Below, in pieces: positions 1-8,280 of a stretch of 64,000 bases of DNA. Each line of letters starts with the position of its first letter. Position 1 is the first letter of the stretch. The position numbers and the translations under genes were made by a program. The notes beneath the pieces are model-generated. The model did not search any database. It had not been told where the DNA came from and saw nothing but the letters and a program-made list of their open reading frames with translations. This stretch comes from Corallococcus coralloides DSM 2259 (GTDB taxonomy: Bacteria > Myxococcota > Myxococcia > Myxococcales > Myxococcaceae): NCBI RefSeq assembly GCF_000255295.1, contig NC_017030.1, forward strand, positions 7,228,328 to 7,292,327. Direction: 5' to 3'.

Positions 1-2400
1 TTGCCGTCCGCCATGGCCGTGGCCACCCCGGGCGTGGGCCCCTGGCTCGCCCGCCGCCGCTGGACGCGCGAGGAAGGCACGCTCAGCCTGCCCGGCCTGC
101 ACGGCAAGGTGGAGGTGCTGCGCGACACGTGGGGCGTGCCGCACATCTTCGCCAACGACGAGCACGACCTCTTCTTCGCCCAGGGCTACGTGCACGGGCA
201 GGACCGGCTGTGGCAGTTGGAGATGGGCCGCCGGCTGGTGGACGGCCGGCTCGCGACCCTGCTGGGCCCCATGGGACTGTCCGCGGACCGGTTCCTGCGC
301 ACCGTGGGCCTGCGCCACATGGCCGAGAAGTCCTGGGAGCAGGTGGACCCGGAGGCGCGCGCCATCCTGGAGGCCTACAGCGCGGGCATCAACGCGCGCA
401 TCGCCGCGGAGCCGCTGCCCTACGAGTTCACCGTGATGGCCACGGAGCCCACGCCGTGGACGCCCGTGGACTCGCTCGCGCGCGGCAACCTGCTGGCGAT
501 GATGCTGGGCGGCAACCACCGCATCGAGCTCTTCCGCGCGCGGCTGGTGGCGGCGGTGGGTGAAGAGGTGGCCAATGCGCTCTTGCCGCAGAACGCGCCG
601 GAGACGCCCCTCATCGTCCCCAAGGAGGCGCGCCTGCCGGGCCTCAAGGACGTGAAGGCGATGTCCGGCCTGGACAGCGTGGACGCGGTGATGGGCGACC
701 CCAACATCGTCTCCGGCAGCAACAACTGGGTGGTGCACGGCCAGCGCACGAAGAGCGGCCAGCCGCTGCTCGCCAACGACGTGCACATCCCCCTGAGCAT
801 GCCGTCCACCTGGTACGAGAACGGCCTGCACGCCGGCCGCTTCCAGCACGTGGGCTTCTCCCTGCCCGGCGTGCCCATGCTGATTGTCGGCCACAACGGG
901 AAGGTGGCCTGGGGCATGTCCAACCTGGGGCCGGACACCCAGGACTTCTACATCGAGAAGCTGGACGACCCGAAGGCGCCGAAGAAGTACCTCTACCAGG
1001 ACGTCTGGCACGACCTGGAGGTGCGCCGCGAGGAGATCCCCGTCAAGGGCGGCGCGCCCGTGGTGCTGGAGGTGCAGAGCACCCGGCACGGCCCGCTGAT
1101 GAACGTCGTCATGGCGGAGGAGCTGAAGGACAGCGAGCCCCTGGCGCTCAAGTGGGCGCACCGCGAATGCCAGCCGCTCATCAACTCGGTGCTGAAGCTC
1201 AACCTGGCGACGGACTGGGAGTCCTTCCGCGCCGCCATGAAGCTCTGGGAGGGGCCGGGCCAGAACTTCGTGTACGCGGACACGGCCGGCAACGTGGGCT
1301 ACCAGGCGACGGGGAAGATCCCCATCCGCCAGGGCCACCAGGGCCTCATCCCCATGCCGGGCTGGACGGGCGAGTCCGAGTGGACGGGCTTCATCCCCTT
1401 CGAGGAGCTGCCCGCGTCCTTCAACCCGCCCGCCGGCTACGCGGCCACGGCGAACAACAAGATTACGTCCGACGACTACCCGCACCTCATCGCGCACAAC
1501 TGGTTCCCGGGCTACCGCGCGAAGCGCATCACCGACCTGATTGAGGCGGGCACGCAGCACACCGTGGAGTCCATGCGGGACATCCAGGCGCAGACGTACT
1601 CGCTGCCCGCGGAGGCGCTGCGCCCCTACTTCCTGGCGGCGGCGCTCCCTGCGGACGACACCCAGCGCCAGGCGGTGGAGGCGCTGAAGGCGTGGGACCT
1701 GCGCTTCGAGCCGGAGGCCGTGGGCGCCACGGTGTTCCAGGCCTGGTACATCGAAGTGCTGCGCAAGCTGCTCCAACACAAGCTGGAGCCGTCGCTGGTG
1801 AAGGAATACCTGATGGGCCAGTACGAACGGCACGGCAGCCTGCACATGCCCTTCGTCATCGGCCTGATGTCCCAGCCGGACAGCGCCTGGTGGGATGACC
1901 CGAAGACGCCGGAGAAGGAGACGCGCGACGACATCCTCCGCGCGGCCCTGGGCGTGGCCACCGCGTGGCTGGTGAAAACGTACGGCCCGAAGCCGGAGGC
2001 CTGGGCCTGGGGCCAGGTGCACCAGCTGACCTACGCGCACCAGATGCTGGGCGGGCCCGCCATCCCCGGCCCCATCCGGCGCGTCTTCAACAGCGGCCCG
2101 GTGCCGGCCCGGGGTGACAACTACTCCGTGGACGGCGCCTCGTTCCTCTGGAGCCACCCCTTCAAGGTGGTCCACGGCACCGCGCTGCGGATGATTGTCG
2201 ACCTGGGGGACCTGTCCCGCTCCGTGTCCATCCACTCGCCGGGGCAGTCGGAACACCTGTTCCACAAGCACCGCGACGACCTGATGGAGCTCAACCGCAA
2301 GGTGGAGTTCCACCCCATGCTCCACACGCGCCAGGCCGTGGAGCAGCACCGCGAGGCCACGCTGACGCTCACGCCCGCGGTGGCTCTGGTGGCCAAATAA
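1..2400 (+). CDS. Penicillin acylase family (Ntn-hydrolase) protein, possibly 5' partial
   Basis: This is an amidohydrolase of the penicillin/acyl-homoserine-lactone acylase family, whose members cleave amide bonds after autocatalytic splitting of a precursor. The sequence WGVPHIFA near residue 43 opens the alpha chain. SGSNNWVV follows near residues 238-245, and Ser240 in the SNNW motif is the expected nucleophile and beta-chain N-terminus. The spacer peptide lies just before it. The 799 residues match the family's usual length. The first codon visible is a TTG at base 1, and the N-terminus lacks the signal or membrane segment most relatives carry, so the true start may lie outside the window. 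The substrate (beta-lactam, AHL or other) cannot be read from the sequence. Confidence 0.9.
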   Translation: MPSAMAVATPGVGPWLARRRWTREEGTLSLPGLHGKVEVLRDTWGVPHIFANDEHDLFFAQGYVHGQDRLWQLEMGRRLVDGRLATLLGPMGLSADRFLRTVGLRHMAEKSWEQVDPEARAILEAYSAGINARIAAEPLPYEFTVMATEPTPWTPVDSLARGNLLAMMLGGNHRIELFRARLVAAVGEEVANALLPQNAPETPLIVPKEARLPGLKDVKAMSGLDSVDAVMGDPNIVSGSNNWVVHGQRTKSGQPLLANDVHIPLSMPSTWYENGLHAGRFQHVGFSLPGVPMLIVGHNGKVAWGMSNLGPDTQDFYIEKLDDPKAPKKYLYQDVWHDLEVRREEIPVKGGAPVVLEVQSTRHGPLMNVVMAEELKDSEPLALKWAHRECQPLINSVLKLNLATDWESFRAAMKLWEGPGQNFVYADTAGNVGYQATGKIPIRQGHQGLIPMPGWTGESEWTGFIPFEELPASFNPPAGYAATANNKITSDDYPHLIAHNWFPGYRAKRITDLIEAGTQHTVESMRDIQAQTYSLPAEALRPYFLAAALPADDTQRQAVEALKAWDLRFEPEAVGATVFQAWYIEVLRKLLQHKLEPSLVKEYLMGQYERHGSLHMPFVIGLMSQPDSAWWDDPKTPEKETRDDILRAALGVATAWLVKTYGPKPEAWAWGQVHQLTYAHQMLGGPAIPGPIRRVFNSGPVPARGDNYSVDGASFLWSHPFKVVHGTALRMIVDLGDLSRSVSIHSPGQSEHLFHKHRDDLMELNRKVEFHPMLHTRQAVEQHREATLTLTPAVALVAK

Positions 2401-2403
2401 AAC

Positions 2404-2460
2404 AACCCGGACTTGAAGGCCGTCACTCCCCCCGGAGCGACAGGCCTTCAGGCCCGGGTT
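2404..2460 (+). terminator. Hairpin downstream of the acylase gene
   Basis: The arms are AACCCGG (2404-2410) with GAAGGCC (2415-2421), and GGCCTTC (2443-2449) with CCGGGTT (2454-2460). They form two perfect 7-bp stems separated by a 4+4 internal loop. The hairpin begins four bases after the TAA. It is probably an intrinsic terminator, although there is no long U-run. Confidence 0.55.
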
Positions 2461-2718
2461 CCATTGCTTTCAGGCTCCAGCGGGAGCCGGCACTCGTATT
2501 CGCGTCGAGTTCCCCCTCAGAAACTCGACGCTTCCCCCTTCTATGTGCCAGCCCCTGCGGTCCCCCCCATTTCCCGCGCATGCCGCGGTGAGCTAAGAAG
2601 TCCCCCGACTCCTTGACTCACCGTGTTGCTGCTGCGCGGGCCCCCCTGCTTCCCGTGCTGCGATGAAGGAACAGTACCGGGAGCCCCTGTTTCGATCTGT
2701 GAAGCGGCCCACAAGCCC

Positions 2719-2738
2719 GGTGTGAAGGCGTTCACACC
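2719..2738. promoter_or_regulatory. CRP-type operator upstream of the Crp/Fnr gene
   Basis: TGTGA (2721-2725), six bases, then TCACA (2732-2736) is a perfect match to the CRP consensus. The palindrome extends to 8-bp arms, GGTGTGAA and TTCACACC. It lies about 80 bp upstream of the ATG of the Crp-like gene, whose recognition helix keeps the R-E-x-V-x-[R/K] pattern used by CRP, so autoregulation is likely. The rest of the 418-bp gap (2461-2718 and 2739-2818) shows nothing else that I recognise. Confidence 0.65.
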
Positions 2739-2818
2739 CGCCGGACTTGTCCGCCAGACCTGGATGGGAGGCTTCCCTACCTGCATCCAGGGATTCCGGG
2801 CAGAATGACGGTCCCCTC

Positions 2819-3499
2819 ATGTCCTACGCGCAGCTGCTGGCCGAAATCCCCATGTTCGAAAGCCTCGGCCGGGAGGACCTGGAGAACATGTCGTCGCTCC
2901 TCCAGCCCCGGCGCTTCGCGAGGGGGGAGGTCATCTTCCACCGGGGGGACGTGGGCACCGCGCTGTTCATCATCCGGCGCGGCCAGGTGGCCATCCGGCT
3001 CTCCTCCAGCGAGGGGCGCGAAATCACCCTGGCGCTGCTGGACCGGGGGGACGCCTTCGGTGAGCTGTCGCTGCTGGACGGCGAGATGCGCTCCACGGAC
3101 GCGATGGCGCGCGAGGAGGCGCACCTCCTGACGCTCCAGCGCGACGACTTCCGGCGCTACCTGGAGACGCGGCCGCAGGTGAGCCTGGCGCTCCTGGCGA
3201 ACATGAGCCGGCTGGTGCGGCGCACGACGCAGCTCGTGTACGACTCGGCGTTCCTGGATGCGCGAAGCCGGCTGGTGCGGGTGCTGCTGGAGCTGGCGAA
3301 GACGCAGGGGAAGCAGGGCCCCGAAGGGCTGGTCATCACCCCGAAGCTCACGCAGTCGGAGCTGGCCAACCTGTGCGGCGTCACCCGCGAGAGCGTCAAC
3401 AAGTGGCTGCGCTACTACGTGCGCGAGGGGATGCTCAGCTTCGAGGGTGGACAGATCATCCTCCTCCAGCCGGAGCGGCTGGGCCAGGACGCCGAGTAG
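2819..3499 (+). CDS. Crp/Fnr family transcriptional regulator
   Basis: This is a cyclic-nucleotide-responsive DNA-binding regulator of 226 aa. Residues about 9-120 form a cNMP-binding domain. Its phosphate-binding cassette keeps G81-E82-L83 and R91-S92-T93, the residues that hold cAMP in CRP, so ligand binding is credible. Residues about 150-215 form the winged helix, with recognition helix TRESVNKWLRYY (189-200). ATG 2819 is chosen over the in-frame upstream start at 2747 because it begins right at the conserved domain. The gene converges on an operon encoding two class III nucleotide cyclases, which suggests that it reads the nucleotide they make. Iron-sulfur cysteines typical of Fnr are absent. 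Confidence 0.9.
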   Translation: MSYAQLLAEIPMFESLGREDLENMSSLLQPRRFARGEVIFHRGDVGTALFIIRRGQVAIRLSSSEGREITLALLDRGDAFGELSLLDGEMRSTDAMAREEAHLLTLQRDDFRRYLETRPQVSLALLANMSRLVRRTTQLVYDSAFLDARSRLVRVLLELAKTQGKQGPEGLVITPKLTQSELANLCGVTRESVNKWLRYYVREGMLSFEGGQIILLQPERLGQDAE

Positions 3500-3502
3500 C
3501 CG

Positions 3503-5044
3503 TCAGCCGAGCACGCGGAAGAGGGACAGGGGCTCGTCGCGGCCCTTCACCCTCACCGGGGCCAGCGGCTCCAGCGCGAAGGCGCCCGCGTCCAGGAGGG
3601 CGCGCGTGGCGTCGGTGATCAGCACCTCGCCCGGGCGCGCGACGCCGCATACGCGGGCCGCGACGTTGGTGGCGTCTCCCACGGTGGCGTACTGGAGGTA
3701 GCGCTCCGAGCCGATGTTGCCCGCGGCCACCGGGCCGGAGTTGAGCCCGATGTGGACTTGAATCTCCGGCACGCCTTCCGCCCGCCAGCGGGCGTTGAGG
3801 GCCGCCAGGGCCTGCTGCATCTCCACGGCCGCGCGCACGGCCCGGTCCGCGTCATCCGGCCGGGCGAAGGGGGCGCCCCACACGGCCATCAGCGCGTCAC
3901 CGATGTACTTCTCCAGCGTGCCCTCGTGGCGGAAGACGACGTCCGCCATCACCGGGAAGTACGCGTTGAGCATGTCCACCACCTGCCGGGGCTTGAGGCG
4001 CGAGGACATGGCGGTGAAGCCGGTGATGTCGGAGAAGAGGATGGTGACGTTCGCCTCACGCACCTCCAGCGGCACGCCCCTGAGCGCCTTCAGCTGGCGC
4101 ACGACGTCCGGCGGGAAGAAGCGCTGGTAGGCGTTTCGCAGCACCGCCTCCTCCTCCAGCCGCCGCGCCAGGTGCGCGTGGTCCAACGCGATGGCGGCCT
4201 GGTTGGCGAAGGCGGTGAGGAACTCCAGGTCCTCGTCGGTGAAGAGGCCTCCCTGCTTGAGGCTGTCCAGGTACAGCACGCCCAGCACCGCGTCCCGCGT
4301 GCGCAGGGGCACGCACAGCGAGGCGCGGATGGACTGGCGGAAGACGGAGTCCGCGCCCACGAGCCGCGCGTCGTCCTGCGCGTCGGTGAAGAGGGCCGCC
4401 ACGCCGCGCGAGTGCACGTAGTCCACGATGTGCTGGCTGTAGAAGCGCTCCGGCAGCGCCCCACCCCTCGCGCCACGGGACACGCGCGGCTCCAGCGTCC
4501 CCGTGTCGCGGTCCACCAGCAGCACCGCCGCCCGGTCCACCGCCCAGATTTGAAAGACGAGCTGCAGCACGCGCTCCAGGAGCCCGTCCACCGGCCCCGG
4601 GGAGGACAGAATCTGGCCCACCTTGAGCAGCACCTGGAGCTTGTCGCGGGTGCGGTCCGGCGAGCGCGTGTCGAGCAGCGCCTCCATGGAGGACCCGCCA
4701 GAGAAGCGCGTCTCCAGCGGCTGCGTGCGCAGCGGGCCCCAGCCGTCCGGCAGCGGCGTGTCCAGCGACACCAGCCGGAACCACACCTCGCCGCAGCGGA
4801 AGGACTGGCCGTGGCCCAGCTCCTGGCGCGACACACGGTGCGGCCCCACGAAGCTGCCGTTCTTGCTGTCCAGGTCCACCAGCACCACGCGCCCGCCCGC
4901 GCGCTCCAGCCGAGCGTGGCGCCGCGACAGGCTGGGGTGCGGCACGCGGATGCCGTTCTCCTCGGTGCGGCCGATGGTGGTGGTGCCCTCCGGCAGCATC
5001 ACCACCCGTTCATCCACCTGGCCTGGATTGAGGATGACGCGCAT
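3503..5044 (-). CDS. FHA-GAF-class III adenylate/guanylate cyclase
   Basis: This is a 513-aa cytosolic cyclase. An N-terminal FHA domain (about residues 1-90) has GR at 25-26, SRRH at 40-43 and NG at 62-63, the phosphothreonine-binding signature. A GAF domain spans about 150-310. The C-terminal CYCc domain (about 330-510) has metal-binding Asp339 in FSDITGF and Asp383 in KYIGDALMAV. The Lys of KYIGD and the later ATVGDATNVAAR segment favour ATP as substrate. It lies 14 bp downstream of the kinase-receiver-cyclase gene on the same strand, so the FHA domain may dock on products of that kinase. It ends 3 bp from the Crp-like gene. Confidence 0.9.
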   Translation of the reverse strand: MRVILNPGQVDERVVMLPEGTTTIGRTEENGIRVPHPSLSRRHARLERAGGRVVLVDLDSKNGSFVGPHRVSRQELGHGQSFRCGEVWFRLVSLDTPLPDGWGPLRTQPLETRFSGGSSMEALLDTRSPDRTRDKLQVLLKVGQILSSPGPVDGLLERVLQLVFQIWAVDRAAVLLVDRDTGTLEPRVSRGARGGALPERFYSQHIVDYVHSRGVAALFTDAQDDARLVGADSVFRQSIRASLCVPLRTRDAVLGVLYLDSLKQGGLFTDEDLEFLTAFANQAAIALDHAHLARRLEEEAVLRNAYQRFFPPDVVRQLKALRGVPLEVREANVTILFSDITGFTAMSSRLKPRQVVDMLNAYFPVMADVVFRHEGTLEKYIGDALMAVWGAPFARPDDADRAVRAAVEMQQALAALNARWRAEGVPEIQVHIGLNSGPVAAGNIGSERYLQYATVGDATNVAARVCGVARPGEVLITDATRALLDAGAFALEPLAPVRVKGRDEPLSLFRVLG

Positions 5045-5058
5045 GCGCTAGACGGACT

Positions 5059-7077
5059 TCAAGTGGGCCCCTTGGCCGTGAAGGCGCCTGGCCGGGGCGG
5101 GGATGCGGGCGCTTCCATGACGGCGGGGGCCACCTGTTCGGAGGTGCGGTCCGCGGAGGACGCGGACTGGCTGCCGTGGCGGGCCACCACCTCGCGCACC
5201 GCGAGCGCTTGCCCTCCGGCCCCCGGCAGGTGGCGGTCCCCGGCGAGCCGGCAGTCGAAGGCGTCCTGAAGCCGTGCGGCCAGCGCCTCGCTCACCAGCA
5301 CCTGGTCGCGCGCGGCCACGGTGGCGAGCCGGGCCGCGGTGTTCACCACGTCGCCCAGCACCGTGTGGTCCAGGCGCCCGCGCCCGGCCGCGCCCACGTT
5401 GCCGGACAGCACCGGCCCGGTGTCCACGCCCATGCAGACGCCGTGGGCATACGGAGACGCGTCACCGCCGCTCCACGCCAGGCCCTGCAGCCGCTGCCGC
5501 ACCGCGAGGCAGGCGTCCAGCGCGCGCGCCACGTGGCCTTCGCCCTGGAAGACGGCCATCACGGCGTCGCCCAGGAACTTGTCCACCACGCCACCGCGCG
5601 ACTCCAGCTCCGGGAGGATGACCTCGAAGTTGGCGTTGAGCCGGCGCAGCGCGGACTCCGGCGGGTGCTGGCGGGTGACGGCGGTGAAGTCCGCGACGTC
5701 CAGGAAGGCCACCGTGGCGTCCACCTGCTCGCCCGCGAGCCCGCCCGGGCCGCGCACCAGCGGCAGCACCCGGTCCACGATGCCGCCGTGCACGAACATG
5801 CGCAGCAGCGCGTTCTCCTCCGTGGAGCGCACCGCGCGGCGCAGCTCCGCCACGTGGCGCACCGTCTTGGCCAGCGTGGACTCCAGGTCGTCCAGGTCCA
5901 CCGGCTTCACGAGGAAGTCGAACGCGCCCCGGTTCATCGCCGTGCGCAGGTTGGGCAGGTCGCCGTACGCGGAGACCATGACCACCTTCACCAGCGGATC
6001 CACCTCACCCACGCGCGACAGGAAGGTGAGCCCGTCCATGCGCGGCATGTTCAGGTCGCACAGCACCGCGTGCGTGTCCGGGTGCTGGCGCAGGGCCTCC
6101 AGCGCCTCCTCGCCATCGCGCGCGAAGACGAAGCGGTAGACGCCGTCGCGCACGTGCCGGCGGAAGCGCTGGCGCATGAGCAGCTCCACGTCCGGCTCGT
6201 CGTCCACCACCAGCACCGTCGCGGCCTGCCCGGCGCGGCCCGCCTCCACCAGCGCGACGAAGGCCGCGGCCAGCTCGCGCGCGGAGGTGAAGCGCTGCGC
6301 AAGCGTCGGGCTCAGGGCGCGCTGGAAGAAGGCGTCACCGCTCGCGCCCAGCTCCGGCACCAGCTGCGAGACGGGCACCGCGGGCGGGTGGAAGGCGCCG
6401 CGCAGAAGCGCGCCCACGGACTCGGCCCCGTAGGGGAACTGGCCGGTGAGGGCGCGGTAGAGCACCACCGCGAGCGACCAGAGGTCCGCTCTCGCGTCCA
6501 GGTCTGGATCCGCGCGCAGTTGCTCCGGGCTCATGTAGCGCAACGTGCCGGTGAGCCCCTCCGCCTGCGCGGGCGCGCCGTTGGGGAGGAGCGAGCGCGC
6601 GAGCCCGAAGTCGAGCACCTTCACCACCTCCTCCCCGTCCACGTGGGCGAGGAAGAGGTTGGCGGGCTTCAGGTCGCGGTGGACGAGCCCCGCCGCGTGC
6701 GCCGCCGCCAATGCGCGGGCCACCGGCGTGACGAGCGCGGCCACGCGGGCCGGGGACAGGCGCCCCTGCTGGGTGAGGCGCGTCTCCAGGTCCTCGCCCT
6801 CCAGCAGCTCCATGACGATGTACGGCACGCCACCGTCCACGCCGGAGTCGTGCACCTGCACCACGTGCGGGTGGCGCAGCCGGGCCACGGCCTGCGCTTC
6901 CTGTTCGAAGTGACGGTGGGCCTCCGGCGTGCGCGCCACGACGTCGGAGGCGATGAGCTTGAGGGCCACGTGCCGCTGGAGCTGCAGGTCGACCGCGCGC
7001 CAGATGGCGCCCATGCCACCGCCGCCAATCCTGCGCTCCAGCGCGTACCTGCCGCCCAGCGGGCGCCCGGTGTCCAT
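5059..7077 (-). CDS. Ser/Thr kinase - response-regulator receiver - class III cyclase fusion
   Basis: This 672-aa protein joins three signalling modules. A Pkn2-type kinase (about 10-275) has GGGGMG, Lys40, HRDLKPAN with Asp135, and DFG Asp156, so it should be active. A receiver domain (about 286-405) has phospho-acceptor Asp341 in LCDLNMPRMDG, the switch region SAYGD and Lys391. A short helical linker leads to a CYCc domain (about 450-640) with metal residues Asp460 (FLDVADF) and Asp504 (FLGDAVMAVF). There are no membrane segments. ATG 7077 is used because the longer frame to 7212 only adds a Pro/Gly/Arg-rich stretch unlike any domain. It is likely co-transcribed with the FHA-cyclase downstream. 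Confidence 0.9.
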   Translation of the reverse strand: MDTGRPLGGRYALERRIGGGGMGAIWRAVDLQLQRHVALKLIASDVVARTPEAHRHFEQEAQAVARLRHPHVVQVHDSGVDGGVPYIVMELLEGEDLETRLTQQGRLSPARVAALVTPVARALAAAHAAGLVHRDLKPANLFLAHVDGEEVVKVLDFGLARSLLPNGAPAQAEGLTGTLRYMSPEQLRADPDLDARADLWSLAVVLYRALTGQFPYGAESVGALLRGAFHPPAVPVSQLVPELGASGDAFFQRALSPTLAQRFTSARELAAAFVALVEAGRAGQAATVLVVDDEPDVELLMRQRFRRHVRDGVYRFVFARDGEEALEALRQHPDTHAVLCDLNMPRMDGLTFLSRVGEVDPLVKVVMVSAYGDLPNLRTAMNRGAFDFLVKPVDLDDLESTLAKTVRHVAELRRAVRSTEENALLRMFVHGGIVDRVLPLVRGPGGLAGEQVDATVAFLDVADFTAVTRQHPPESALRRLNANFEVILPELESRGGVVDKFLGDAVMAVFQGEGHVARALDACLAVRQRLQGLAWSGGDASPYAHGVCMGVDTGPVLSGNVGAAGRGRLDHTVLGDVVNTAARLATVAARDQVLVSEALAARLQDAFDCRLAGDRHLPGAGGQALAVREVVARHGSQSASSADRTSEQVAPAVMEAPASPPRPGAFTAKGPT

Positions 7078-7234
7078 CGGCCCTGTGTCTCCGTCCCGGG
7101 CACGGCCACAGCGCGCGTGCCTCGCGAAGCCGGGGATGATGGCACACTTGGCCCCTCCCCTGGCGTGCCCATTCGGTGCCGTGCCCGGAGCTCCGGGGCC
7201 GCCCGGCTGCACGCCCGGTGTGGGAGGAGGAGCG

Positions 7235-8101
7235 TCAGCTGCGGGTCAGCGCCTGGGCGAGCCGGGGCAATACCTCCCCCGCTCGCGCCTCCACGCGCAC
7301 ATCCGCGAGCCCGTCGCCCCGGCTCTCCCCGATGTTGAGGATGCCAATGGGCATGTGCCGCTCCGCCGCGCGCGTGACGAAGCGGTAGCCGGAGTAGACC
7401 GTCAGCGACGAGCCCACCACCAGCAGCGCGTCCCCCTCCTCCACGAGCGCGAACGCGTCCTGCACCAGCGGCGCCGCGACGTTGTCACCGAAGAACACCA
7501 CGTCCGGCTTCAGCGTCCCGCCACAGCGCGTGCACGCGGGGACGCGGAAGCCCTCCACGGCCTCCTGCGACAGCTCCGCGTCGCCGTCCGGACGCAGCTC
7601 CACGACGGTGTGCGCGAAGCCCGGGTTGAGGCCCAGCATCCGCGCCTGGAGCGACGCGCGCGGCTCGTGCGCGCCACACGCCAGGCAGCGCACCCGCGAC
7701 AGCGCGCCGTGCAGCTCCAGCACGCGCTCACTGCCCGCGGCGGAATGCAGGCCGTCCACGTTCTGGGTGATGAGCCCGGGCACCACGCCCGCCTTCTCCA
7801 GCGCGACGAGCGCGAAGTGCCCGTCGTTGGGCCGGGCGGTGGTGAAGCGCGGCCAGCCCAGCAGGCTGCGCGCCCAGTAGCGCTGACGCACCTCCGGCTG
7901 GTGCAGGAACTCGCGGTGCTGGATGGGGTTGCGCACCTTGTGGCGCGTCTCCGGGCCGCGATAGTCGGGGATGCCGGACTCGGTGCTGATTCCGGCTCCG
8001 GTGAGCACCACGACGCGGCGTCCGCGCAGCAGCTTGGCCAGGGCGTCCACGCCGGCTTCCGGCGGGAGGGCGGCGACAGGGGAGTCCGAGAGGAGCGTCA
8101 T
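7235..8101 (-). CDS. Sir2-family NAD-dependent protein deacylase (sirtuin)
   Basis: The enzyme removes acyl groups from lysine using NAD+. Seen in 288 residues: the NAD-binding [15 protein letters not shown] (35-49), TQNVDGLH (112-119), catalytic His131 in LELHG, and a zinc site from Cys139/Cys142 and Cys190/Cys193. The start at 8101 is set by a strong Shine-Dalgarno (GGAGGG, six bases upstream); a longer frame reaches 8131 but lacks one. It sits between two kinase genes on the same strand, 157 bp from the downstream one, so it is probably its own unit. Confidence 0.93.
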   Translation of the reverse strand: MTLLSDSPVAALPPEAGVDALAKLLRGRRVVVLTGAGISTESGIPDYRGPETRHKVRNPIQHREFLHQPEVRQRYWARSLLGWPRFTTARPNDGHFALVALEKAGVVPGLITQNVDGLHSAAGSERVLELHGALSRVRCLACGAHEPRASLQARMLGLNPGFAHTVVELRPDGDAELSQEAVEGFRVPACTRCGGTLKPDVVFFGDNVAAPLVQDAFALVEEGDALLVVGSSLTVYSGYRFVTRAAERHMPIGILNIGESRGDGLADVRVEARAGEVLPRLAQALTRS

Positions 8102-8212
8102 TCCACCCTCCGTATAACGTGGCCCGTTCACGCCTGCCCGGCCCTGCCCGCCTGGGAAGGGGGCGGCCCCTGGCCCCGGGCCTCCGCGCCGTGGGAGCGC
8201 TCACTGGCCGAG

Positions 8213-8244
8213 AGTGCATCCCACGGAGTCCATGGGATGCCACT
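8213..8244 (-). terminator. Hairpin downstream of the TPR kinase gene
   Basis: AGTGCATCCCA (8213-8223) pairs with TGGGATGCCACT (8233-8244) with a one-base bulge and a nine-base loop. It starts 36 bases past the stop of the kinase gene and precedes the sirtuin gene, so it most likely ends the kinase transcript. Confidence 0.5.
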
Positions 8245-8280
8245 GGCGGCTCCGGGCCCTTTGCGTTCCGGGTGAGGCAC

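Noticed and set aside
3752-7338. Long plus-strand frames opposite the cyclase and kinase genes
   Set aside because: The products are His/Arg/Val/Gln-rich shadow sequences, and the minus strand encodes clear FHA, GAF, kinase, receiver and cyclase domains.
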